Source: Nitrospirota bacterium
Lineage (GTDB): Bacteria > Nitrospirota > UBA9217
Assembly: GCA_021788515.1 (NCBI GenBank)
Contig: JAJYKN010000066.1
Coordinates: 1-7,012 of the forward strand
Direction: 5' to 3'
DNA length: 7,012 bases
Both the position numbers and the translations under genes were made by a program. The notes beneath the pieces are model-generated. The model was given only the letters and a program-made list of their open reading frames with translations. It was not told the DNA's origin and did no database searches. How positions within the stretch are numbered: position 1 is the stretch's first letter; each line of letters opens with the position of its first letter. Below, in pieces: positions 1-6,722 of this stretch.

Positions 1-103
1 CCGAAAAATGCGGATATGTAAAGCCAAGGGGCCCATCAGGGGGCATTCCTTGTGCTCTCTGCCTGTTCATGGCAGGCCACGCCGCCCTGCCCTGAAATAA
101 AAG
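1..103. other. Left-edge stretch without a recognised gene
   Basis: No open frame here shows a recognisable protein on either strand. A small inverted repeat, GGCAGG (71-76) with CCTGCC (86-91), could form a 6-bp hairpin with a 9-base loop just beyond the main terminator hairpin. Its role is unknown and it may be chance. The stretch is downstream of the symporter operon, and any neighbouring gene lies outside the window. Confidence 0.4.
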
Positions 104-165
104 AAGTGAATCGGTGAAGCGGATCCGGGGAAGAACTCCGCGTGCTTGCTTTCACCGATTCACTT
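104..165 (-). terminator. Long hairpin terminator of the symporter operon
   Basis: The 15-base arms AAGTGAATCGGTGAA (104-118) and TTCACCGATTCACTT (151-165) are perfect reverse complements. A second short stem (GCGGA 119-123 region with TCCGC 137-141 region) can form inside. Read on the minus strand, the hairpin begins about 38 bases after the symporter stop codon and is followed directly by a T-rich run (CTTTTATTT). That is the layout of a Rho-independent terminator. The plus-strand side lacks a T-run, so termination should act only on the minus-strand operon. The stem is longer than most terminators, so a dispersed palindromic repeat recruited as a terminator is possible. Confidence 0.75.
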
Positions 166-202
166 GGGGACGTTTCAAATCTGACACCTTGCGGACTACC
201 GA

Positions 203-1990
203 CTATTCAGCGCCGATACCTACATACTCCCTGACCTTCTCGGCGTCGAACTTCTCCTGGGCCTCTTTATCAGGATTCATGAGCGAGACCAGGATACCGA
301 TCAGGAACGCGGCTGCCATGGAGAAAAGGCCCGGGTTCCTGAGCGGGAAGATAGCCTTCGGCATGGCCGCAGCGGCATCCTTCTTCTTCGCCGTGAGGGC
401 GTCCTTTTCCTGCATCTTTGCCGACACCGATGCCTGGACTCCCGCATTCTTCTTCTCAGCGGCCGTCTTTTGCTTTTTCTTCATCTTTGCGACAGCATCC
501 GCGCTCACCATCTGCTTCTGCAGATCGGCGATCTGCGTATCAACAGCTGCGGCTGCGACGGTGATCTCCTTGACCTGCGCGTTCACCTTCGCCACTTCAC
601 CCTTGTTCACGATGTCGACCCACACGGTGGGGCTCAGGATGACGAGCACGACGGCGACGATCAGGCCGGTATAGATGCTCGTTACCGCTCCGTAGGTCGT
701 GAATTTTTTCCACATGATGGACATGAGCAGCGCCGGGAAGTTGGCGGAAGCTGCGATTGCGAAGGTCAGACCGACCAGGAACGCGACGTTCTGTCCTTTA
801 AACAGGATTCCGAGAAGGATCGCGCATATGCCGAGACCGACGGTTGCAATTTTCGCGACCTTCACTTCTTCTTTTTCATTCGCGACACCGCGGCGGATCA
901 CGCCGACATACAGGTCGTGAGACAGGGCCGATGCGCCGGCAAGCGTGAGACCCGAAACCACGGCAAGGATCGTGGCAAAGGCAACAGCCGACAGGAAACC
1001 GAGGAAGATATTTCCGCCGAGGGCTTCTGCCAGGAGCGGACCGGCCATATTGCCGCCCGCGTCAATGCCCATGATGACCTTCTGGCCAACGAGCACGGCA
1101 GCGCCGAAGCCGATGGTCACGGTCAGAATGTAGAAATAGCCGATGAAGCCCGTTGCGTAGAACACCGACTTGCGCGCTGTTTTTGCGTCAGGCACGGTGT
1201 AGAATCGCATCAGGATATGGGGAAGACCGGCGGTGCCGAACATGAGGGCGAGCCCGAGCGAGAACGCGTCAACGGGACTCGTCACCAGTCCGCCGGGCTC
1301 TAAAAACTTCTGCCCCAGCGGCGTTGCAGTGGCTGCCTGCTTGAACAGCTCGGCGTAGCTCCACCCGAACTTGCCGAGCGTCATGACCACGAGGATCGTG
1401 GCGCCGCCCAGAAGCAGGCCGGCCTTGATGATCTGCACCCAGGTGGTCGCGATCATGCCGCCGAAGATGACGTAGGAGATCATGAGCGCGCCGGTGACCA
1501 CGATGGCCAGCTCGAACGGAAGACCGAACATGAGCTTGATCAGCGTGCCCGCGCCCACCATCTGCGCGATCAGGTACGTGAGCACGACGACCAGCGAGCC
1601 CGCTGCCGCTGCCGCGCGGATCGGCCGCTGCTGCAGCCGGAAGGCCACGACGTCTGCGAACGTGTATTTGCCGAGGTTCCGGAGCGGCTCCGAGATCAGG
1701 AACATGATGATGGGCCATCCAACGAGCCAGCCCACGGAGTAGATGAGGCCGTCATACCCCTTAGTGGACACGAGGCCCGCGATGCCGAGAAACGAAGCTG
1801 CGCTCATGTAGTCGCCGGCAAGCGCAAGCCCGTTCTGGAAACCGGTGATGTTTCTGCCTGCTGCGTAGAAATCCTTCGTGGTCCTCGTCCGTTTTGCCGC
1901 CCACCAGGTGATCAGGAGGGTCGAGATGACGAAGGCGATAAAGAACGCGATTGCAACCGGGTTAGCCTGTCCGATGATTGTCTGGTGCAT
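203..1990 (-). CDS. actP: ActP-type sodium/acetate symporter with a coiled-coil insertion
   Basis: This is an inner-membrane symporter of the sodium/solute symporter (SSS) family that imports acetate or related short carboxylates, probably with Na+. It matches recalled E. coli ActP through most of its length: [20 protein letters not shown] near residue 50, [10 protein letters not shown] near 140, [14 protein letters not shown] near 177, [12 protein letters not shown] near 252 and [18 protein letters not shown] near 338. About 13 membrane segments are visible. E. coli ActP is about 549 residues; this one is 595, mainly because of a Lys/Ala-rich helical insertion at residues 458-545, between the last two membrane segments. 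The ATG at 1990 is preferred to an in-frame GTG at 1999 because AGGTAGGTGG lies 5 bases before the ATG. The stop is TAG. The gene follows the DUF485 gene by one base, as in the E. coli yjcH-actP pair. Acetate specificity is inferred from homology. Confidence 0.93.
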   Translation of the reverse strand: MHQTIIGQANPVAIAFFIAFVISTLLITWWAAKRTRTTKDFYAAGRNITGFQNGLALAGDYMSAASFLGIAGLVSTKGYDGLIYSVGWLVGWPIIMFLISEPLRNLGKYTFADVVAFRLQQRPIRAAAAAGSLVVVLTYLIAQMVGAGTLIKLMFGLPFELAIVVTGALMISYVIFGGMIATTWVQIIKAGLLLGGATILVVMTLGKFGWSYAELFKQAATATPLGQKFLEPGGLVTSPVDAFSLGLALMFGTAGLPHILMRFYTVPDAKTARKSVFYATGFIGYFYILTVTIGFGAAVLVGQKVIMGIDAGGNMAGPLLAEALGGNIFLGFLSAVAFATILAVVSGLTLAGASALSHDLYVGVIRRGVANEKEEVKVAKIATVGLGICAILLGILFKGQNVAFLVGLTFAIAASANFPALLMSIMWKKFTTYGAVTSIYTGLIVAVVLVILSPTVWVDIVNKGEVAKVNAQVKEITVAAAAVDTQIADLQKQMVSADAVAKMKKKQKTAAEKKNAGVQASVSAKMQEKDALTAKKKDAAAAMPKAIFPLRNPGLFSMAAAFLIGILVSLMNPDKEAQEKFDAEKVREYVGIGAE

Positions 1991-1991
1991 G

Positions 1992-2303
1992 TTAGCCACC
2001 TACCTTTTCTATGACTTTTTTGACAAGTTCGTCATACTTCACGTTCGCCCACCAGATGTAAATCCCGGTGAAGACCCATGACAGCAGGATGGTCCCCACC
2101 GCGATCGGGATGCCGATCGTGGCCGCACCGTCGGCGCTCATCTTCTGCGAGAGAAAGGGCTTGCCTTCCGCAACGAGATAAATGAACCCAAAATAGAGCA
2201 CGAGTTCCAGGATCGTCAGAATGATGGAGATAGTGTTCTTCTGACTTGACAACTTTATGAAATCCGGGTCATTCAAGATGTCTTCTTTCTTTAACTTACT
2301 CAT
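1992..2303 (-). CDS. yjcH: DUF485 small membrane protein (YjcH-like)
   Basis: This is a 103-residue protein with two predicted membrane helices (about residues 24-46 and 62-84). It has a charged N-terminus with the pattern [12 protein letters not shown] and a short tail, [13 protein letters not shown]. This layout (N-terminal D-x-x-F-x-x-[10 protein letters not shown] helix, glycine-rich loop, second helix ending in an A-N-x-x-Y/F-D motif) is that of DUF485/YjcH. Members of this family sit directly upstream of ActP-type symporters and are presumed partners, with no proven biochemical role. The start is supported by a perfect AGGAGG seven bases upstream. Its TAA stop is one base before the symporter ATG, so the two are probably co-translated. 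It starts 30 bases after the exonuclease stop. Confidence 0.9.
   Translation of the reverse strand: MSKLKKEDILNDPDFIKLSSQKNTISIILTILELVLYFGFIYLVAEGKPFLSQKMSADGAATIGIPIAVGTILLSWVFTGIYIWWANVKYDELVKKVIEKVGG
1996..2005 (-). promoter_or_regulatory. Ribosome binding site deciding the symporter start
   Basis: AGGTAGGTGG on the minus strand lies inside the last codons of the DUF485 gene. It ends 5 bases before the ATG at 1990 and overlaps the alternative GTG at 1999. This spacing favours the ATG and implies translational coupling with the upstream gene. Confidence 0.6.
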
Positions 2304-2310
2304 GATTCAT

Positions 2311-2316
2311 CCTCCT
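2311..2316 (-). promoter_or_regulatory. Consensus ribosome binding site of the DUF485 gene
   Basis: AGGAGG on the minus strand, seven bases before the ATG at 2303, is the strongest Shine-Dalgarno sequence in the operon. The two upstream genes have weak sites, so the transport genes may be translated more efficiently than the regulator and exonuclease from the same message. That last point is inference. Confidence 0.75.
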
Positions 2317-2333
2317 CTTTTTAGTGTTCGATT

Positions 2334-3035
2334 CTAAAAGTTGCTGAACTCCCCCGATAAATTGAAGTGATCACCCCCTTTGAACGGAATTCCTAGGTTA
2401 ATCAAATCCCCGATATCCTCTACTCCCGCCTCGGTCAGCAGCGGGAGAAACCGTTGCAGCAACTGGGCCGTTATAAACGCATCCATCAGCGCGTTGTGCG
2501 CGCCATTGATCGGGACGTCGAAGCATTTCACAATATCGTACAACCGGTATCCCGCGAGCGACGTTGCGAAGCAGTCGCGGGACTTGTTCCTCTTGCGGAG
2601 CCATTCATAGATGGCGAACGTATCGATTGCCGGGTTCGGAATATTTTTACCGCTGATCCGCTTCATTTCTCGATTCAGGAAACTGAGGTCGATCGAGATG
2701 AAGTGTCCCGCAAGGATTGCATCTCCGCAAAACTCGGTGAATTCGGCAAGCACCGTGCCGATGCCGGGCTTTGCCGCGACCTCCGACGGCGTGATCTCGT
2801 GGATGATGACACTCGAGGCCTTGAGCTCCGTCCGCGGGCTTACGAGCCGATAGAACGTGTCCCCGAGCTCAATCCTCCCTCCGGTCATCCGAACAGCCCC
2901 GATCGACACAATGGAATCTTTCTTTTCGTCCAGACCGGTCAGCTCCGTGTCGAGGACCACATACCGCGCCTCGGAGATGGGCACGCTCCTGTCGATCTTT
3001 TGCTTCTTCTTTTTTCGCTCGAAAAGGCTCAGCAT
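2334..3035 (-). CDS. DEDDh 3'-5' exonuclease (DnaQ / Pol III epsilon-like)
   Basis: This 233-residue protein has the RNase T/DnaQ exonuclease fold. Metal-binding residues of the DEDDh class are all visible: D29 and E31 in VLDTELTG (Exo I), D116 in HFISIDLSFLN (Exo II), and H180 and D185 in HNALMDA (Exo III). It should therefore be a catalytically competent 3'-5' exonuclease on DNA or RNA ends. It lacks the polymerase-binding features of housekeeping DnaQ as far as can be judged, and carries a lysine-rich N-terminus (KKKKQK) plus a 30-residue tail after the core. It lies between the DUF294 regulator (60-base gap carrying heptamer repeats) and the DUF485 gene (30-base gap). This pairing of an epsilon-like exonuclease with DUF294 and ActP genes is a recurrent arrangement as I recall it; the physiological substrate is unknown. 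The Shine-Dalgarno before the ATG is weak. Confidence 0.88.
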   Translation of the reverse strand: MLSLFERKKKKQKIDRSVPISEARYVVLDTELTGLDEKKDSIVSIGAVRMTGGRIELGDTFYRLVSPRTELKASSVIIHEITPSEVAAKPGIGTVLAEFTEFCGDAILAGHFISIDLSFLNREMKRISGKNIPNPAIDTFAIYEWLRKRNKSRDCFATSLAGYRLYDIVKCFDVPINGAHNALMDAFITAQLLQRFLPLLTEAGVEDIGDLINLGIPFKGGDHFNLSGEFSNF

Positions 3036-3053
3036 GCTTTGAACCAGTGGAAC

Positions 3054-3088
3054 TAATTCCTAATTCTTAATTCCTAATTCTTAATTTC
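3054..3088. repeat. Tandem heptamer repeat between the DUF294 and exonuclease genes
   Basis: Five consecutive 7-base units read TAATTCC, TAATTCT, TAATTCC, TAATTCT, TAATTTC, i.e. a 14-base unit twice plus a degenerate copy. The tract is very AT-rich and fills more than half of the 60-base gap between the DUF294 stop and the exonuclease start. Comparable short heptamer tracts are known in intergenic DNA of several bacteria, notably the STRR repeats of filamentous cyanobacteria. The function here is unknown. Confidence 0.85.
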
Positions 3089-3095
3089 CGCCCCT

Positions 3096-4997
3096 TTACC
3101 AGATAAGCGACTTATACCGCTCGATGATGAGGTCCTGCACTTTCGAGATCAGCTGGAAAGACTCTTTGATCGATCTCTTCTCAAGGTTGCTCAACCGGTT
3201 CGGGTTGATGAAATTGTCCGGCGCCTGTCCGGAGCTGAGCTGCTGGTACTGATGGTGGATCCGGAGCAGCATGATGAACTCAAAGGCGTGTTCGAAATCG
3301 TCGGCGTATTCCTCGACGATCGTATGCATGCTTCGGAGGGTTTCGATCCGTTCCAGGGTCGACGTTTCGGAGATCCCCTTCTCGAGTGCAAAGAGCCGCA
3401 CGATGTCAATGAGGGGCGCCAACCCTTTGATCTTGAGGTTAAGCTCGTCCTTGTGCTCGCCCCCCTTCTCGACAACGAAGGACTTGAAAAAACCGATAGG
3501 CGGCTGGTTCTTGATCGCCATGTTGGCGAGATAGCCCAGGAACACCTTCTGGTCCGCGAGGAGCGATTTCAAATCGTCACGGAGGGTCTCGGCGAGCGAC
3601 AATTCTCCGAACATGGGCCGGAAATCGAAGAAGGCTACGGAGTTCAGCACCGCCTCGGCCGTGGGAGTGGAAACCCAGCTCAGGAAATACTTCTTCCAGA
3701 CCCTGAGCGGCTGGCACCACTGCGGGTTGCTCGCCATGTAATTCGCCGGGCAGAGCGGGAAGCCGCACTGCAGGAGGCCGTCGCGCACCTGCCCGGCAAA
3801 GGCCGCGAAATATTGTTTTGCGGCCTCGGCCTCCGCGTCCGTCGCCGGATCGGCGTAGATGAGGGCATTGTCCTGGTCCGTCTTGAAGGTCTGTTCCTTG
3901 CGGCCCTCGCTCCCGAACACGATCCAGCAGTAGGGCACCGGCGGCTTGCCCTGTTTCCGCTCGGTGAACTCGACAACTTTGCGCACCAGCCGGTCGTTGA
4001 TCTCGGTGATGACCTTGGTGATGTTGCTCGCCTTGGCTCCTTCCTTGAGCAGGAGCCCCACGATATTGTTGATCTTCTTCGATACGGGGATGAGTCCTTC
4101 GATGGTTTGCTGGCTTTCGATGTCCTTGGTAAGCGACAGCGGCGACGTACCCTGGAGCATCATAAGGTCGTGGTTCGAGATCACGCCCGCCATGGCGCCG
4201 TCTTTTATCACGAGGACGTGATGGATGTTGTACTTGATCATCTTGAGCACGGCTTCGAAGCAGTAGTCCCGGGCATCGACCCTGATCAGGGTCGTACTCA
4301 TGATGTTCTTGACCGGTTCCAGGACATTTCGGCCTTTTGCCACGACCTTTTCCCGAAGGTCCCGGTCCGTGACGATGCCCGTCGGGAGGTTGTTTCGATT
4401 CATGATCACGATCGAGCTGATGCGGTTCTCCGACATGATCACCGCGGCCTCGCGGATCGCCGTGTCCTCCTGCGTGGAGATCACTCCCTTGATAGCCATA
4501 TCTGCCACCCGCGTCGTGAACAGGAGACGGTCGCTCCCGCCGTAAAACATGCTTTTGTCCTGCATCTCCTGGTAAGTCCGGTCGATGTACTTGGTGATGT
4601 GCGACTTGAGAAAGTACTCGGTGAAGGAAAGCTGCGAGTCGAGGAGCTTCAGGAGCATCTCCTTGCCGAGCAGGTAGCAGAGAGTGTCGTCCACGGCCGT
4701 GATGTTCGACCGCACGCGGTCCTTGCCCACGAGTGACAGGAAGCCGAAGGTGTCCCCCTCGCCCCGGTAGTCGATCACCACTTCGTCGCCGTGCTCCGAT
4801 GTCATCGAGACCTTCACGCCGCCCTTCTTGATAATGCGGAGAGCGTCGCTCGGCGGCTCGTCTTGTTTCAAGATGACCGTGTCCTTGGGGTAGAACTCCA
4901 TGGACAGGTTCCGGGCAACGGTCTGCAGGTTTTCATCATCAAGAAACTGGAAAGGCGGCACCTTCTTCAGAAAGGAAATCACGTCTTCCAGGATCAT
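3096..4997 (-). CDS. cNMP-binding / CBS-pair / DUF294 nucleotidyltransferase regulator
   Basis: This is a 633-residue cytoplasmic signalling protein of the COG2905 type. Domains in order are a cyclic-nucleotide-binding-like domain (about 13-125), two CBS repeats (about 165-214 and 229-278, with GIVTDRDL and GVISNHDL ends), a DUF294 nucleotidyltransferase (about 295-440) and a DUF294 C-terminal helical domain (about 470-628). The transferase motif GSEGRKEQTFKTDQD has G362-S363 and acidic D374 and D376 in place, as in GlnD-type enzymes, so nucleotidyl transfer is plausible; the target is unknown. The sensor pocket is atypical: FGF replaces the usual F-G-E, although an Arg (R96) remains. It is the first gene of the operon, so it probably senses energy or nucleotide state and acts on the transport genes or their products. 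The ATG at 4997 is chosen because the promoter puts transcription start at about 5034; an in-frame ATG at 5033 would add 12 residues but have no leader. The Shine-Dalgarno is weak either way. Confidence 0.88.
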   Translation of the reverse strand: MILEDVISFLKKVPPFQFLDDENLQTVARNLSMEFYPKDTVILKQDEPPSDALRIIKKGGVKVSMTSEHGDEVVIDYRGEGDTFGFLSLVGKDRVRSNITAVDDTLCYLLGKEMLLKLLDSQLSFTEYFLKSHITKYIDRTYQEMQDKSMFYGGSDRLLFTTRVADMAIKGVISTQEDTAIREAAVIMSENRISSIVIMNRNNLPTGIVTDRDLREKVVAKGRNVLEPVKNIMSTTLIRVDARDYCFEAVLKMIKYNIHHVLVIKDGAMAGVISNHDLMMLQGTSPLSLTKDIESQQTIEGLIPVSKKINNIVGLLLKEGAKASNITKVITEINDRLVRKVVEFTERKQGKPPVPYCWIVFGSEGRKEQTFKTDQDNALIYADPATDAEAEAAKQYFAAFAGQVRDGLLQCGFPLCPANYMASNPQWCQPLRVWKKYFLSWVSTPTAEAVLNSVAFFDFRPMFGELSLAETLRDDLKSLLADQKVFLGYLANMAIKNQPPIGFFKSFVVEKGGEHKDELNLKIKGLAPLIDIVRLFALEKGISETSTLERIETLRSMHTIVEEYADDFEHAFEFIMLLRIHHQYQQLSSGQAPDNFINPNRLSNLEKRSIKESFQLISKVQDLIIERYKSLIW

Positions 4998-5044
4998 GTT
5001 GCTGCCAGGGTTCGGTCGAATGGCGGAATGCATGCGGTAAAATT

Positions 5045-5060
5045 TGCAAGTGAGATGCCA
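5045..5060 (-). promoter_or_regulatory. Sigma-54 (RpoN) -24/-12 promoter of the operon
   Basis: The minus strand reads TGGCATCTCACTTGCA, against the consensus TGGCAC-G-N4-TTGCA: both invariant elements (GG and GC) are present with exactly ten bases between them, and 10 of 12 defined positions match. It is followed by AAATTTT, as is common after the -12 element. Predicted transcription start is about 5034. It lies directly upstream of the DUF294 gene, with a long intergenic stretch behind it for activator sites. This implies that the operon needs an AAA+ enhancer-binding protein, which is not in the window. Confidence 0.7.
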
Positions 5061-5365
5061 AATTATTGAGTAGGCGGGGATACGGGGAAAAATGATGCTT
5101 GAATAAATGGTCGGATTGGGAATTGCTCGAAAGCCCGGTATACAGGCAGCGTGGGATGGATTGAGCCAGCTTATTAAATTACAATGAATTCAACATGTTT
5201 TTATTGATTGATGCTTTCCAAAATGGGAGGAGATGAAAGACAACAGCATGGAATAAAATTCCGGTTGATAGAAGATTACATATTACAAATAGGCACTTAG
5301 CTGATTTTTTTTAAAAATACGACGAGAACCTTTCTGTTCATTTCCTGTTTATAGCTCAATACGTA

Positions 5366-5409
5366 ACGAAAAGTAATTTCACGGTACACGCCAAAGATAC
5401 GAAAAGTAA
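5366..5409. repeat. Direct repeat ACGAAAAGTAA, two copies 33 bases apart
   Basis: Identical 11-base copies lie at 5366-5376 and 5399-5409. The 33-base offset is about three helical turns, so a protein bound to each copy would face the same side of the DNA. They lie some 330-375 bases upstream of the predicted operon start. They could be activator sites, but chance similarity in AT-rich DNA cannot be excluded. Confidence 0.4.
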
Positions 5410-5418
5410 CCGGTTGCA

Positions 5419-5440
5419 ATTATGCACAACAATGCATAAT
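5419..5440. repeat. Perfect 8-base inverted repeat ATTATGCA / TGCATAAT
   Basis: The arms at 5419-5426 and 5433-5440 are exact reverse complements around a 6-base spacer (CAACAA). The repeat lies 11 bases past the stop codon of the flavoprotein gene. As a hairpin it is AT-rich, and on the minus strand no T-run follows it, so it is a poor terminator. As DNA it has the symmetry of a dimeric regulator's operator. Which of these applies cannot be settled from sequence alone. Confidence 0.45.
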
Positions 5441-5451
5441 ATTTAAGAAGG

Positions 5452-6636
5452 TCACGCATACTGCCCTGCGGCATAGCCTGATGCCCATGCCCAGTGGAGA
5501 TTGTATCCGCCCAGTTCTCCGGTCACATCAACAACCTCTCCGATAAAATAGAGGCCGGCTACCTTCTTCGCTTCCATGGTCTTTGAGGAGAGTTCATCGG
5601 TATTGACCCCGCCAACAGTCACTTCAGCGGTTTCATACCCCTCAACGCCTTTGGGAATGATCTTCCACGCGTGCAAATGCTGCGCGAGCTCCTTCAACTC
5701 TTTGTCCGATGTTTCATTCAACGGCTTTGCGATCATCTGGTAGTCGCACCAGGTCTGAGCAAAGCGTCTAGGAAGGTATTGAGCCAGGAGGTTCGGCATT
5801 TCCATCCTGCTTTGCCGCCTCGAGAGAAATACCTCGAAGACGTCTGTATCAGGAAGGAGGTCGATGGTGAGAGGCTCTTTCGGATTCCAATACAGAGATG
5901 CCTGGAGCGCAGCAGGGCCGCTCAGGCCCCGGTGGGTGAACAGGATGCTCCCGCGAAATTGCTTTGGACCACTGGCTACCACAGCCTGAAGCGATATGCC
6001 TGCCAGGCCTTTGAAGACCTTCTGGTCCTCCCCTGCGAAGACAAAAGGGTCGAGCGCGGGCCTGAGTTGAGTTACCTTGATCCTGAACTGACGGGCGATG
6101 TCATGACCGAAGCCGCTCGCACCAAGCTTGCCGTAGGAAAGGCCGCCGGTCGCAATGATCAATGACATAGATGAGAACACACGCCCGGGTGTCGTGACCA
6201 GAAAACACTCGTCTCGCTTGACGTCCGTCACGCGGCAGCCGAGCAGCGTCTCGACTCCCGCGTTTTTACATTCCGCCTCCAGCATGTCGATGATATCGTG
6301 GGAGCTTTTGACGCAGAAGATCTGGCCTGCTTCCTTTTCGTAATAAGCAATACGGTGTTTCTCGACAAGGGAAAGAAAATCCCGCGGTGTGAACCGGGCA
6401 AGAGCGGATTTGCAGAAATGGAGGTTGTTGGAGAAATAGTGGTCGGCCGTCACGTTCAGGTTCGTGAAATTGCTCCGCCCGCCGCCGGAAATGCGGATCT
6501 TCGAGCCCGTCCGTTCACCATGGTCCAGCACCAGCACCGAGCGCCCGCGCTTGCCGCATTCGATCGCGCACAAAAGGCCCGAGGCGCCTGCGCCGATAAT
6601 GATGACGTCTTTTTTGTTTTGTGTCTGTGCGCCCAT
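5452..6636 (-). CDS. NAD(P)/FAD-dependent oxidoreductase, HI0933/YhiN/BaiN-like
   Basis: This is a 394-residue soluble flavoprotein of normal family length. The N-terminus has the dinucleotide-binding motif GAGASG (residues 15-20) of a Rossmann fold, followed by the family signature SGGGRSNFTN (50-59). An ATGG motif near 162-165 and a C-terminal FAD-contact block, TVGGV (340-344) and VTGELGGYNLHWAWASG (371-387), complete the pattern. The HI0933 family is widespread; members bind FAD, but the reaction of most is unknown. The BaiN name comes from a clostridial member linked to bile-acid dehydroxylation, and nothing here suggests that role. It appears to be a single-gene unit: the operon to its left is on the same strand but 418 bases away, and the kinase remnant diverges. 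No clear Shine-Dalgarno is seen at the ATG; the nearest purine run is about 15 bases upstream. Confidence 0.9.
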   Translation of the reverse strand: MGAQTQNKKDVIIIGAGASGLLCAIECGKRGRSVLVLDHGERTGSKIRISGGGRSNFTNLNVTADHYFSNNLHFCKSALARFTPRDFLSLVEKHRIAYYEKEAGQIFCVKSSHDIIDMLEAECKNAGVETLLGCRVTDVKRDECFLVTTPGRVFSSMSLIIATGGLSYGKLGASGFGHDIARQFRIKVTQLRPALDPFVFAGEDQKVFKGLAGISLQAVVASGPKQFRGSILFTHRGLSGPAALQASLYWNPKEPLTIDLLPDTDVFEVFLSRRQSRMEMPNLLAQYLPRRFAQTWCDYQMIAKPLNETSDKELKELAQHLHAWKIIPKGVEGYETAEVTVGGVNTDELSSKTMEAKKVAGLYFIGEVVDVTGELGGYNLHWAWASGYAAGQYA

Positions 6637-6722
6637 AGTAAATACAATTGCCCTTGTGCAGCCTTAATATACATCAAATTTTTCTATCAACCATACTGCA
6701 ATATTGATATTTATGCAATTGA

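Larger units (their letters stand above)
5034..5451. other. AT-rich 418-base intergenic region
   Basis: No convincing gene is present on either strand. It contains the sigma-54-like promoter of the minus-strand operon at its left end, a T8A5 tract (5305-5317) likely to bend DNA, an 11-base direct repeat (5366-5376, 5399-5409) and an 8-base inverted repeat (5419-5440). The length and AT-richness would suit upstream activator sites and DNA bending at a sigma-54 promoter. No binding site for a named activator can be recognised. Confidence 0.6.

Noticed and set aside
470..1303. 277-codon open frame on the plus strand opposite actP
   Set aside because: The translation is low-complexity and highly charged (many Asp, Arg, His, Glu), typical of antisense to membrane-protein codons. 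The minus strand is unmistakably ActP.
3054..3088. Repeats as a CRISPR-like array
   Set aside because: The units are seven bases long and contiguous with no spacers, so this is a simple tandem repeat.
3252..4736. 494-codon open frame on the plus strand opposite the DUF294 gene
   Set aside because: It is a long antisense shadow of a GC-rich gene. Its translation is rich in Arg, His, Asp and Glu with no recognisable domain, while the opposite strand has clear cNMP, CBS and transferase motifs.
4998..5033. Start of the DUF294 protein at the ATG at 5033
   Set aside because: The predicted sigma-54 start site is at about 5034, which leaves no leader, there is no Shine-Dalgarno, and the 12 extra residues look unlike the family. 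It is kept only as an alternative.
5200..5216. IHF-like site (AATCAA on the minus strand)
   Set aside because: The second half of the IHF consensus (TTR at the right spacing) is absent, so the match is no better than expected in AT-rich DNA.
5233..5256. Seven-codon open frame after a GGGAGGAG sequence on the plus strand
   Set aside because: The purine run is only about two bases from the ATG, the peptide is trivial, and no promoter or downstream gene makes it a leader peptide.
5298..5317. T8 run as a plus-strand terminator
   Set aside because: No GC-rich hairpin precedes it and no plus-strand gene ends upstream of it.
5452..6636. Bile-acid function implied by the BaiN name
   Set aside because: The match is to the broad HI0933 flavoprotein family. 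No other bile-acid genes are nearby, so only the family-level call is supported.
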